Shown here: positions 42,824 through 51,078 of the stretch, piece after piece
How the letters are laid out: each line of letters begins with the position of its first letter
Numbering within the stretch: the stretch's first letter is position 1
Source: Sphingomonas sp. Y38-1Y
GTDB taxonomy: Bacteria; Pseudomonadota; Alphaproteobacteria; Sphingomonadales; Sphingomonadaceae
Assembly: GCF_032391395.1 (NCBI RefSeq)
Contig: NZ_CP135916.1
Coordinates: 1,054,001-1,118,000, forward strand
Direction of reading: 5' to 3'
Length of the DNA stretch: 64,000 nucleotides
Translations under genes and position numbers: made by a program
The notes under the pieces: generated by a model
Database searches by the model: none
What the model was told of the DNA's origin: nothing
What the model saw: the letters and a program-made list of their open reading frames with translations, nothing else

Positions 42824-43729
42824 TCAGGCCATCGCCAGCAGGCGCTTTTCGCCCGCCAGCCGCATCATCGCCTTTTGCAGCTTCTCGAACGCGCGCACCT
42901 CGATCTGGCGGACGCGCTCGCGCGACACGCCGTACACCTGCGACAGCTCCTCGAGCGTCTTGGGGTCGTCGGTGAGTCGACGCTCGGTCAGGATGTGCTT
43001 CTCGCGATCGTTGAGGTCGTCCATCGCCTCGACGAGCATCGTGTGGCGGACGTCCGCCTCCTGCGCCTCTGCGACGCGCTGGTCCTGAAGCGGCTCGTCG
43101 TCGGCGAGCCAGTCCTGCCACTGGCTTTCCGAATCCTCGCGCATCGGCACGTTGAGCGACGTGTCGCCGCCCATCGCCATGCGGCGGTTCATGCTGACGA
43201 CCTCGTCGGCGGTGACGCCCAGATCCTTGGCGATCTTGGCGACGTCGTCGGGATGGAGGTCGCCATCCTCGAATGCGTCGAGCTTGGCCTTCATCCGGCG
43301 AAGGTTGAAGAACAGCTTCTTCTGGGCCGCGGTGGTGCCCATCTTGACGAGGCTCCACGAGCGCAGGATGAATTCCTGGATGCTCGCGCGGATCCACCAC
43401 ATCGCATAGGTGGCGAGGCGGAAGCCGCGATCGGCCTCGAACTTCTTCACGCCCTGCATCAGCCCAATATTGCCCTCGCTGATGAGCTCGCTGACGGGCA
43501 GGCCATAGCCGCGATAGCCCATCGCGATCTTGGCGACGAGGCGAAGATGGCTGGTGACGAGCTGCGCCGCCGCCTCGGGATCCTGATGCTCCTCGAACCG
43601 CTTGGCGAGCATGTATTCCTGCTCGGGGCTCAGGATGGGAAATTTCTTGATCTCGGAGAGATACCGGTTGAGGCTCGCCTCACCGCCGAGCGCGGGGATC
43701 GTCGCAGGGACGTTGCTACCGCTGGCCAT
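42824..43729 (-). CDS. rpoH: RNA polymerase sigma-32 factor RpoH
   Basis: The heat-shock sigma factor. It has 301 residues from the ATG at 43729, preceded by GGGAG. Region 2 shows LNRYLSEIKKFPILSPEQE, VSELISEGNIGLMQGVKKFE and FRLATYAMWWIRASIQEF. The RpoH box QKKLFFNLR follows SLVKMGTTAA, which separates it from RpoD. Region 4 is LEELSQVYGVSRERVRQIEVRAFEKLQ. Sphingomonads often carry two rpoH genes; only one is in this window. It follows the rluD-like gene by 69 bases. Confidence 0.96.
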   Translation of the reverse strand: MASGSNVPATIPALGGEASLNRYLSEIKKFPILSPEQEYMLAKRFEEHQDPEAAAQLVTSHLRLVAKIAMGYRGYGLPVSELISEGNIGLMQGVKKFEADRGFRLATYAMWWIRASIQEFILRSWSLVKMGTTAAQKKLFFNLRRMKAKLDAFEDGDLHPDDVAKIAKDLGVTADEVVSMNRRMAMGGDTSLNVPMREDSESQWQDWLADDEPLQDQRVAEAQEADVRHTMLVEAMDDLNDREKHILTERRLTDDPKTLEELSQVYGVSRERVRQIEVRAFEKLQKAMMRLAGEKRLLAMA

Positions 43730-43755
43730 GACCAATTCTCCCTTATCGATGAGGC

Positions 43756-43785
43756 AGTATCGCTGCCGTGGGTGCACCGCGGCAA
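43756..43785 (-). promoter_or_regulatory. candidate rpoH promoter
   Basis: On the minus strand, TTGCCG (plus-strand CGGCAA at 43780-43785) is followed after 18 bases by GATACT (plus-strand AGTATC at 43756-43761). Position and spacing suit a housekeeping promoter in the 69-base gap before rpoH. The match is moderate. Confidence 0.4.
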
Positions 43786-43798
43786 TCTTGCCCGAAGG

Positions 43799-44752
43799 CT
43801 ATACGACAAGCCGGTTGAACAGTTCCTGCATGTCGGCGGGTATCGCACTGTCAAACGACAGGGCGTGGCCCGTCACAGGATGGATGAACCCCAGCCGGGC
43901 GGCGTGCAACGCCTGGCGGCGGAAACCCAGCGTTTCCAGGACCGGACGGTGAACCGCCTTAGTCCTGCCATACACCGGGTCGCCGAGCAAGGGGTGCCCG
44001 ATCGAGGCCAAGTGGACGCGAACCTGATGCGTCCGTCCGGTCTCGAGCCGGCATTCGACGAGCGCCGCGTCGGCCAGCGGCTGGACGAGGCGCCAATGGG
44101 TGACGGCATGCTTGCCGGCATTGGCGCCGACGATCGCCATCTTCTTGCGATTGGCGCTCGAACGGCCGATCCGCGCGTCGACGGTGCCGCTGCCGATGGT
44201 CGGCCGCCCGGCGACGATCGCGGCATAGCGCCGGTCGATGCTGTGCGCCTTGAACTGGCGCGAAAGCCCCTCGTGCGCGCGATCGTGCTTGGCAGCGACG
44301 ATCAGCCCCGACGTATCCTTGTCGATGCGGTGGACGATGCCGGGCCGCGCGACGCCGCCGATCCCCGACAACTGCCCCGCACAGTGATGCAGCAGCGCGT
44401 TGACCAGCGTCCCGTCCAGGTTGCCCGCAGCGGGGTGGACCACCAGCCCGGCCGGCTTGTCGACGACGATCAGATGCTCGTCCTCATGCGCGATGACGAG
44501 GTCGATCGCCTGCGCCTCGTTATGCGCCGGCGCCGGCGCGGGGATCGCGACGCTGAACTGCATGCCGGCCGCGGCCTTTCGTGCTGGGTCGCGGACCAGG
44601 CCCTCGCTGGTCGAAACCGCGCCCGCGGCGATCAGCGCCTTCAGCCGCTCGCGCGACAGGCTGGGCACCGCGTCGGCGAGTGCGCGGTCCAATCGCCAAC
44701 CATTCGCGGTCTCGGCGATCGTCGCATCGATGGTGGAAACCCCCCGGTCCAT
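43799..44752 (-). CDS. rluD: RluA/RluD family 23S rRNA pseudouridine synthase
   Basis: Converts specific 23S rRNA uridines to pseudouridine. It has 317 residues from the ATG at 44752. An N-terminal S4-like RNA-binding domain (LDRALADAVPSLSRERLKALIAAGAV) precedes the catalytic domain with VVDKPAGLVVHP, the HRIDKDTSGLIV block holding the catalytic Asp, and ETGRTHQVRVHLASIGHPLLGDPVYG. Its position directly upstream of rpoH, as in other alphaproteobacteria, supports RluD, though RluA/RluC members look similar. Confidence 0.9.
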   Translation of the reverse strand: MDRGVSTIDATIAETANGWRLDRALADAVPSLSRERLKALIAAGAVSTSEGLVRDPARKAAAGMQFSVAIPAPAPAHNEAQAIDLVIAHEDEHLIVVDKPAGLVVHPAAGNLDGTLVNALLHHCAGQLSGIGGVARPGIVHRIDKDTSGLIVAAKHDRAHEGLSRQFKAHSIDRRYAAIVAGRPTIGSGTVDARIGRSSANRKKMAIVGANAGKHAVTHWRLVQPLADAALVECRLETGRTHQVRVHLASIGHPLLGDPVYGRTKAVHRPVLETLGFRRQALHAARLGFIHPVTGHALSFDSAIPADMQELFNRLVV

Positions 44753-44769
44753 TCTTGTAGGGGAAATGG

Positions 44770-45183
44770 GTGCCAGGTGTAACGATTTCAAGGGCGGCGC
44801 ACGCCGAGATGCTCGCCGCGGCGCGTGCCGCGGACGGGCTGGAGGCCTGTGGATTGCTGCTCGGCAAGGGCAACGCCATCGAAGGGGCGAGCGTGGCGGC
44901 GAACGTCGCAGCGACGCCGGCGACCCGGTTCGAGATCGATCCCGCGCACCTCTTGGTCGCGCACCGGTCGGCGCGGGGTGGTGGCGCGGCGATCCTGGGC
45001 TATTGGCACTCGCATCCCTCCGGTCTGGCGGAGCCGTCGGCGACCGATGCGGCGATGGCCGATCCCGACGGGCGCATCTGGGCGATCGTCGCCGATGGCG
45101 CACTCGCCTGCTTTCGCGCGGTGGCCAATGGCGAGGTCCACGGGCGTTTCACCGCATGCGCATGGTCGATCGGCCCGGATTGA
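44770..45183 (+). CDS. M67 family (JAMM/MPN+) metallopeptidase
   Basis: A 137-residue JAB1/MPN-type protein. The zinc motif is complete: Glu in LEACGLLLG and HSHPSGLAEPSATD (HxH plus a downstream Asp). The start is GTG at 44770 with AGGGGA at 44759-44764, 17 bases from the divergent rluD start. Relatives cleave isopeptide or ubiquitin-like bonds, or work with ThiS/MoaD-like proteins. No such partner is encoded nearby, so the substrate is unknown. Confidence 0.86.
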   Translation: MPGVTISRAAHAEMLAAARAADGLEACGLLLGKGNAIEGASVAANVAATPATRFEIDPAHLLVAHRSARGGGAAILGYWHSHPSGLAEPSATDAAMADPDGRIWAIVADGALACFRAVANGEVHGRFTACAWSIGPD

Positions 45184-45248
45184 ACCGCTTGCCTTGCGCG
45201 GCGAGTTCCCGACGTGGCACAAGGCGCGCCGTCAAAGGGGAAGTTATT

Positions 45249-45893
45249 TTGCCGACAAGTCCCACCGAGTTTGCGAGCCTGCTCTGCTCGCGCCTGTGTC
45301 ACGACCTGCTCAGTCCGGTGGGGGCGCTCAACAACGGGCTGGAACTGCTCGCCGACGAGCATGACCCGGAGATGCGGGCCCGCTGCCTCGAACTGCTGGC
45401 GGACAGCGCGCGCGCCTCGGCCAACAAGCTCAAATTCTTCCGGCTGGCGTTCGGTGCCGCCGGCGGCTTTGGCGAGCTGGTCGACACGCGCGAGGCGAAG
45501 GCGGCGATCGAGGGGCTGTTCGTCGACAACCACCGGCTCCAGCTCGGCTGGATGCTGGAGGCGGGGCAGCTGCCCAAGCCCGCGATCAAGGTGCTGCTCA
45601 ACCTTGCGCTGATCGCCGGCGACGCGCTGGTGCGCGGCGGGCGGCTCGACATCGGCGCCGAGGCGGATGGCGACGTGGTCGAGATCGTCGTGCGCGCAGA
45701 CGGGCCGCGTATTGTCCTCGATCCCGAACTGCGCACCGCGCTGGAGGGCGAACTGCCCGCCGACGGACTTTCCCCGCGGTCGGCGGCGGCGCATCTGGTC
45801 CACAGCCTGGTCGCCGAAAGCGGCGGCACGCTTCAGGTTTCGCCCGCCGAGGCCGAGGTGCTGCTGTTCGGCGCACATTTCGGCCAGCAGTAA
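45249..45893 (+). CDS. chpT: histidine phosphotransferase ChpT-like
   Basis: A homodimeric phosphotransferase that in Caulobacter passes phosphate from CckA to CtrA and CpdR. The phospho-acceptor helix is FASLLCSRLCHDLLSPVGALNNGLELL, with a degenerate ATPase-like second domain after it (SAAAHLVHSLVAESGGTLQV). A TTG at 45249 with AGGGGAAG 5 bases upstream gives 214 residues; no in-frame ATG lies close by, so the start is uncertain. It is followed after 54 bases by cheA. The location links cell-cycle phosphorelay and chemotaxis genes. Confidence 0.85.
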   Translation: MPTSPTEFASLLCSRLCHDLLSPVGALNNGLELLADEHDPEMRARCLELLADSARASANKLKFFRLAFGAAGGFGELVDTREAKAAIEGLFVDNHRLQLGWMLEAGQLPKPAIKVLLNLALIAGDALVRGGRLDIGAEADGDVVEIVVRADGPRIVLDPELRTALEGELPADGLSPRSAAAHLVHSLVAESGGTLQVSPAEAEVLLFGAHFGQQ

Positions 45894-45947
45894 ACCCTGC
45901 CTTAACTGCCCGCGCACCAAGGTGCCTCGCCGATCGGGCGGGGGACC

Positions 45948-48269
45948 ATGGACGAGCTGCTTCAGGAATTCATCGCCGAGACGCGGGAGACCGCCGAGGC
46001 GCTCGCCGGTGAGATCGTCGCGTGGGAAGCCGCCCCCGACGATCGCGCGCGGCTCGACGGCATCTTCCGCTTCGTCCACACCGTCAAGGGAAGCTGCGGG
46101 TTCCTCGACCTGCCGCGGCTCGAGCGGCTGGCGCACGCCGCCGAGGATGCGCTCGCCGAGGTTCGCGACGGCCGCCGCACGCCCGACCGTGCGCTGGTCG
46201 ACGCCGTGCTCGCGATCGTCGACCGGATCGGCGAGATCGTCGACGCGATGGATCGCGGCACCGCGCTGGACGATGGCGGCGAGGACCTGCTGATCGCGGC
46301 GCTGGCGGCGTCCAGCGCGCCCGCGGCGATCGACCTGCCCAGCGCGTCCGCCAGCCCCGTCGCCGCGCGCGCGCCGATGCGCAGCGTCCGCCTGGGCGTC
46401 GACCTGCTCGACCGGATGATGTCGGGCATGTCGGAGATGGTGCTGGCGCGCAACGAGCTCGCCCGCCGCATGCGCGCGAGCGAGGTCGATCCGGCCGCGG
46501 AGGCTGCGCTGGAGCGCCTGTCATCCACCGTCGCCGAGATGCGCGAGACGGTGACGCGCACGCGCATGCAGAAGATCGATGCGCTGTTCTCGCCGCTGCC
46601 GCGGCTGGTGCGCGATACCGCCGGGGCGCTCGGCCGGCGCGTGTCGCTGGAGATCGAGGGCAGCGACGTCGAACTCGATCGCGAGATGATCGAGGTGATG
46701 CGCGATCCGCTGGTCCACATCATCCGCAATTCGATCGACCACGGGATCGAGGATCCCGCCGTCCGCCGCAACGCCGGCAAGCCGGAAGCGGGGCGGCTGA
46801 CCGTTTCCGCGCGCCAGGCGGGCAACCAGATCGTCGTCGAGGTGACCGACGACGGCCGCGGCATCGATATCGAGCGCGTCATCGCCAAGCTGGTGCGCGG
46901 CGGACAGGACGAGCACCAGCTCCGCTCGTTGCCCGCGCAGGAGAAGCTGGCGCTGATCTTCGAGCCCGGGCTCAGCACCAAGGATGCGGTGACGGCGGTG
47001 TCCGGGCGCGGCGTCGGCATGGACGTGGTGCGATCGGCGATCGACGGCATCGGTGGCCGGATCGAGCTGGACAACGCGCCGGGCCGCGGTCTGCGCATCG
47101 CCATCCACGTGCCGCTGACGCTGTCGATCCTCTCGACGATCGTCATCGCGCTCGGCAACCAGCAACTCGCAATTCCGCGCAGCGTAATCGAGGAGATCGT
47201 CTCGGTGCGCGCCGCGGGCGTGCGGCTCGACCGGCTGGGTGGGCGCAGCGTCGCGACCGTGCGCGGGCGGCGGCTGCCAATGGTGACGCTGGGGCGGCTG
47301 CTCGGCATCGCCGACGCCGGGATCGAGCCGGCGATGCTCGTCATCGCCAATGTCGGGCCGGGGGCGCTGGCGATCGGCGTCGACGACGTGCTCGACCATG
47401 AGGAACTCGTGATCCGCCCCGCCGCGCTCGCGGTGATGTGCGCGGGTGTCTATGCCGGGCAGGCGCTGCCCGACAGCGGGCGGCCGATGCTGCTGATCGA
47501 TTGCGCGGGTGTCGCGCATCGCGCGGGGCTGAACTTCCGCCGCGATGCCGCACCGGTCGAGGTCGAGGAGACGGCCGCCGAAGCGCCGGGGCTGGCGGCA
47601 CTGACGTTCCGGGATCTGGACGGTGCGCGTCGGGCATTGCCGGTGGCGGCGGTCGACCGCATCGAGTCGGTCACCGCCGACCAGATCCACCGGACCGGCG
47701 GCCGGTTGCGGCTGTTGATCGAGGGCGTGCTGGTTCCGCTCGCGGCGCTCGGCACGCTGCCCGCCGGTCGCTTCGCGGCGCTCCGCCTTCGCGACGGTCA
47801 GTCCGAAATCGCCTACGCCATCGCCGAGGCGAGCGACATCGTCGACCTGCCCGTCGATTTGGCGGGCCCGGCGTCGCCGGGGGCGATCGCCGGAGTGGCG
47901 CTGATGGACGACGAACCCGTCGAGCTGATCGATCCCTTGTGGCTGTTCGCCGGCCATGCCGATGTCGCCGCGGCCGATCACAAGCCCGTCTGCCTGCTCG
48001 ACGAGCATGACGGCGGATGGATGGCGACCTTCCTGGCGCCGATGCTGCGCGGGGCAGGCTGGCGCGTCACCGGACGGCTGGCGCCCGGCGAGCAGGCCGA
48101 TGTCGTGATCCGCCTGGATGCCGAGGCGGAGGCGCCGGCGCCGGAGGGCGCCGCGATCGTCAGGCTCGTCACCGATCCCGCCGCTGCCGAGGCGAGCGGC
48201 GCCATCCACCGTTATGACCGCGAGCGATTGCTCGCCGCGGTCGGTGCCCGCCTGGGAGCCGCGCGATGA
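45948..48269 (+). CDS. cheA: chemotaxis histidine kinase CheA with extra C-terminal domains
   Basis: The central chemotaxis kinase, 773 residues. The P1 Hpt domain has His44 in RFVHTVKGSCGF. No P2 CheY-binding domain is evident; an Ala/Ser-rich linker leads to P3 dimerisation (LGVDLLDRMMSGMSEMVLARNELARR). P4 ATPase has DPLVHIIRNSIDHGIEDP, VTDDGRGID and GRGVGMDVVRSAI. P5 and a second CheW-like domain follow (to about residue 650). Residues 679-773 look like a receiver-type fold (CLLDEHDGGWMATFLAPMLRGAGWRV) with altered acidic-pocket residues. It overlaps cheW by 4 bases. Confidence 0.93.
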   Translation: MDELLQEFIAETRETAEALAGEIVAWEAAPDDRARLDGIFRFVHTVKGSCGFLDLPRLERLAHAAEDALAEVRDGRRTPDRALVDAVLAIVDRIGEIVDAMDRGTALDDGGEDLLIAALAASSAPAAIDLPSASASPVAARAPMRSVRLGVDLLDRMMSGMSEMVLARNELARRMRASEVDPAAEAALERLSSTVAEMRETVTRTRMQKIDALFSPLPRLVRDTAGALGRRVSLEIEGSDVELDREMIEVMRDPLVHIIRNSIDHGIEDPAVRRNAGKPEAGRLTVSARQAGNQIVVEVTDDGRGIDIERVIAKLVRGGQDEHQLRSLPAQEKLALIFEPGLSTKDAVTAVSGRGVGMDVVRSAIDGIGGRIELDNAPGRGLRIAIHVPLTLSILSTIVIALGNQQLAIPRSVIEEIVSVRAAGVRLDRLGGRSVATVRGRRLPMVTLGRLLGIADAGIEPAMLVIANVGPGALAIGVDDVLDHEELVIRPAALAVMCAGVYAGQALPDSGRPMLLIDCAGVAHRAGLNFRRDAAPVEVEETAAEAPGLAALTFRDLDGARRALPVAAVDRIESVTADQIHRTGGRLRLLIEGVLVPLAALGTLPAGRFAALRLRDGQSEIAYAIAEASDIVDLPVDLAGPASPGAIAGVALMDDEPVELIDPLWLFAGHADVAAADHKPVCLLDEHDGGWMATFLAPMLRGAGWRVTGRLAPGEQADVVIRLDAEAEAPAPEGAAIVRLVTDPAAAEASGAIHRYDRERLLAAVGARLGAAR

Positions 48270-48697
48270 CCGAATTGTTCCTGATCGCCCAGGTCGCGGG
48301 TCAGGCGATCGCCGTCGCCTCCGCCTCGGTCGAGTCGGTGGTGGACCTTGCCGAAGTGACGCCCGCGCCACTCGCCGCTCGCAACGTGCTGGGCCTTACG
48401 ACGCTGCGCAGCCGGATCGTCACGGTGCTCGACACCGCGGGTGCGCTGACGGGCGAGGCGACGATCGCGCCGCCCGGCCGCGCGATCGTCTCGGCGATCG
48501 ACGGGCATCATTATGCCTTCGTGGTCGACGCGCTGGACGACGTCGCCGATTTCGCCGTCCAGCCGCTTGCGAGCGGGATCGCGCTGTCGGGCGCTTGGGC
48601 GCATGCCGCCACCGCCCTAATCGAGCGCGACGGCGATCCGGCATTGGTCATCGACCTGTCGGCATTGGTCCCGAACGGACAAACCCGCGCCAATTAA
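48266..48697 (+). CDS. cheW: chemotaxis adaptor CheW
   Basis: A 143-residue CheW-fold adaptor coupling receptors to CheA. It shows LFLIAQVAGQAIAVASASVESVVDLAEV at the start, VLGLTTLRSRIVTVLDTAGAL in the middle and LVIDLSALV at the end. It overlaps cheA by 4 bases. The 63-base gap after it contains a short AT-rich patch (GATTACAATACCC) that could hold a secondary promoter for cheY. Confidence 0.92.
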   Translation: MTELFLIAQVAGQAIAVASASVESVVDLAEVTPAPLAARNVLGLTTLRSRIVTVLDTAGALTGEATIAPPGRAIVSAIDGHHYAFVVDALDDVADFAVQPLASGIALSGAWAHAATALIERDGDPALVIDLSALVPNGQTRAN

Positions 48698-48760
48698 CGC
48701 GGTGATTACAATACCCATGCAAGGGTGGGCTGGGCGCAAGTAAACAGGGTAGGGCGTTTG

Positions 48761-49126
48761 ATGAAAAGCTGTCTGGTTGTCGACGACTCCAAGGTGATCC
48801 GTAAGGTCGCTCGCCACATCCTCGAAGGATTGTCCTTCGAGGTGCGCGAGGCCGCGGATGGCCGCGAGGCACTCGACGCCTGTCTCGATTCGCCGCCCGA
48901 CGTGGTGCTGCTCGACTGGAACATGCCGGTCATGAGCGGCATGGATTTCCTTCGCGCGCTTCGCGAGACCAATCTGGGCGCCAAGCCCAAGGTGGTGTTC
49001 TGCACGACCGAGAACGGCATGGCCTATATCCGCGCCGCGATCGAGGCGGGGGCCGACGAATATGTGATGAAGCCTTTCGACCGCGAGACGCTGCAGTCGA
49101 AGCTCCAGATCGTCGGCATGGCGTAA
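48761..49126 (+). CDS. cheY: chemotaxis response regulator CheY
   Basis: A 121-residue stand-alone receiver domain that carries the phosphoryl signal to the flagellar motor. The ligands are complete: acidic pair in LVVDDSKVIRK, phospho-acceptor Asp in LLDWNMPVMSG, Thr in VFCTTEN and Lys in YVMKPFDRE. I use the ATG at 48761 (MKSCLVVDDSK). It lies 13 bases before cheB. Confidence 0.94.
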   Translation: MKSCLVVDDSKVIRKVARHILEGLSFEVREAADGREALDACLDSPPDVVLLDWNMPVMSGMDFLRALRETNLGAKPKVVFCTTENGMAYIRAAIEAGADEYVMKPFDRETLQSKLQIVGMA

Positions 49127-49139
49127 GGATCGACGCCCG

Positions 49140-50201
49140 GTGGCGACGAATGCTGCGATCGGGGACATGGAGGCAGCGCCCGTCCAGGTGCTGATCGTCG
49201 ACGATTCGATCGTCGCGCGCGCGGTGCTTCGCCGGATCATCGAAGGCGATCCACGTTATCACGTCGCCGCCGCCGTCGGCGATGCGCGGGCGGCGATCGC
49301 GTTCCTGATGCAGGAGCGCGTCGACATCGTCCTCCTCGACATCGAGATGCCGGGTGAGAGCGGGCTGAGCGCGCTGCCGGAAATCCTGCGGGCGGGGCGC
49401 GGCGCGCGCGTGCTGATCGTGTCGTCGACCAGTGCACCGGGCGCGGAGGCGAGCGTTCGCGCGCTGGCGCTGGGCGCCGCCGACACGCTGGTCAAGCCCG
49501 GTGCGGGCGTGCTCGCGGGCCGGTTCGCACAGGCGCTGGCCGAACGGCTGGCGCGATTGTCGAGCGAGTCGCACGCCGCCGCCGAACCCTTCGAAGAGAT
49601 TGCGGCGCCCGTCGGCCAACGGCGCGAAGTGCCGCGGGTGATCGCGATCGGCGCCTCGACCGGCGGCATCCACGCGCTCGGGCGGTTGCTCGGGGAGTTC
49701 GATGCCGGCTGCTCGTCGCCGATCCTCGTGACCCAGCATCTGCCGGCATCGTTCATGCCCTATTTCGCGGCGCAGCTTGCGCAGCTCGCCAAGCGGCCGT
49801 GCCTGGTGGCCGAGGATCGGATGCGGCTGCGAGCGGGCCATCTTTATGTCGCGCCGGGCGACGCGCATCTGACGTGTGCGGCGATGACCGATGGGTATCT
49901 GATCCGGCTCGACCGGCGGCCGGTCGAAAGCGGCTGCCTGCCGTCCGTCGATCCGATGCTGGCGAGCGTCGGCGACGTGTTCGGCACCGGCGCGGTCGGC
50001 GTGGTGCTGAGCGGGATGGGTCGCGACGGGGCCGTCGGGGCCCGGCGATTGATCGACAATGGGGGGACGTTGATGGCTCAGGATCGCGAGACGTCGGTCG
50101 TCTGGGGAATGCCCGGCGCGGTCGCGTCGTTCGCGGAGGCGGTGCTGCCGCCCGAGGCGATCGGCCGCGCGCTGCGCCAGCGCTTCGAGGGCGCACGATG
50201 A
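49140..50201 (+). CDS. cheB: chemotaxis protein-glutamate methylesterase CheB
   Basis: Removes methyl groups from and deamidates chemoreceptors under CheA control. It has 353 residues with a GTG start; an ATG at 49167 is possible. The receiver domain (LIVDDSIVARAVLRR, VLLDIEMPGESG) is followed by the methylesterase domain with the catalytic Ser in IAIGASTGGIHAL, His in VTQHLPASF and Asp in LSGMGRDGAVGARR. It overlaps cheR in ATGA. Confidence 0.95.
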   Translation: MATNAAIGDMEAAPVQVLIVDDSIVARAVLRRIIEGDPRYHVAAAVGDARAAIAFLMQERVDIVLLDIEMPGESGLSALPEILRAGRGARVLIVSSTSAPGAEASVRALALGAADTLVKPGAGVLAGRFAQALAERLARLSSESHAAAEPFEEIAAPVGQRREVPRVIAIGASTGGIHALGRLLGEFDAGCSSPILVTQHLPASFMPYFAAQLAQLAKRPCLVAEDRMRLRAGHLYVAPGDAHLTCAAMTDGYLIRLDRRPVESGCLPSVDPMLASVGDVFGTGAVGVVLSGMGRDGAVGARRLIDNGGTLMAQDRETSVVWGMPGAVASFAEAVLPPEAIGRALRQRFEGAR

Positions 50202-51037
50202 CGCTCAGGCCGCCACCGGGGGCGCCGCCGCAAGTGGGTGCGATGGGCATCATCGCGTCGCTGCTCGAGCAGCGCACGGGCCAGCAGCTTGCGCCCAATC
50301 GCGCGTGGCGCATCGATGCGACGCTGAAGCCCCTGCTTCGCGAGCGCAGGCTCGCCGATTTCGACGCGCTGGTCGGCGCCCTGCTCGGCGCGCGCGACCC
50401 GACGCTGGCCGACGCGGTGATCGAGGCGCTGCTCAACCAGGAGACGAGCTTCTTTCGCGACGCCGGCGTGCTCGAACAGGTGGTCGAGGCCGCCGCCACG
50501 ATGGCGAGCCAGACCGGGCGGCTGCGCATCTGGTCGGCGGGCTGCTCGACCGGGCAGGAGCCGCTCAGTCTGGCGATGCTGTTCGCCGAGCGGCCGGCGG
50601 TGCCGATGCCCGACATCCAGGCGACCGACGTGTCCACCGGTGCGCTGGCACGCGCGCGGTCGGGCCGCTACTCGCAGTTCGAGATGCAGCGCGGGTTGCC
50701 GATCCGGCGGCTGATGCAGTGGTTCGACGCGGCCGGCGACGACTGGGTGGCCAAGTCCGAACTGGTCGACCGCATCCGCTATCGCCGCCAGAACCTTGCG
50801 GCCGATCCGGTGCTGCCGGGCAAGTTCGACATCATCCTGTGCCGCAACGTGCTCCTCTATTTCAGCCCGCCGGTCCGCAGCCGGGTGCTGGACGCGCTCG
50901 CCTGTGCGCTGCGGCCGGGCGGGATGCTGGTGCTGGGGGCGGGCGAGACGGTGATCGGTCAGACCGACCGACTGTCGCCCAGCCGCGAGTGGCGCGGCTT
51001 CTATGGCATCGCGGAGGCGCCGCGCCGCTGCGCGTGA
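50198..51037 (+). CDS. cheR: chemotaxis protein methyltransferase CheR
   Basis: Methylates chemoreceptor glutamates using SAM. It has 279 residues. The N-terminal helical domain holds ALLNQETSFFRDAGVLE. SAM motif I is RIWSAGCSTGQEPLSLAML, followed by IQATDVSTGALARARSGRY and FDIILCRNVLLYFSPPVR. The start overlaps the cheB stop by 4 bases (50198-50201). It is the last chemotaxis gene; no receptor (MCP) gene is in the window. Confidence 0.95.
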   Translation: MTLRPPPGAPPQVGAMGIIASLLEQRTGQQLAPNRAWRIDATLKPLLRERRLADFDALVGALLGARDPTLADAVIEALLNQETSFFRDAGVLEQVVEAAATMASQTGRLRIWSAGCSTGQEPLSLAMLFAERPAVPMPDIQATDVSTGALARARSGRYSQFEMQRGLPIRRLMQWFDAAGDDWVAKSELVDRIRYRRQNLAADPVLPGKFDIILCRNVLLYFSPPVRSRVLDALACALRPGGMLVLGAGETVIGQTDRLSPSREWRGFYGIAEAPRRCA

Positions 51038-51078
51038 CGGGACTTGCGCGGGGCCTCGCCCCGCCGCAAGCAGGAACA

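Noticed and set aside
46521..48371. 616-codon minus-strand open frame
   Set aside because: It is antisense to cheA and its protein is Arg/Gln/His-rich with no family features.
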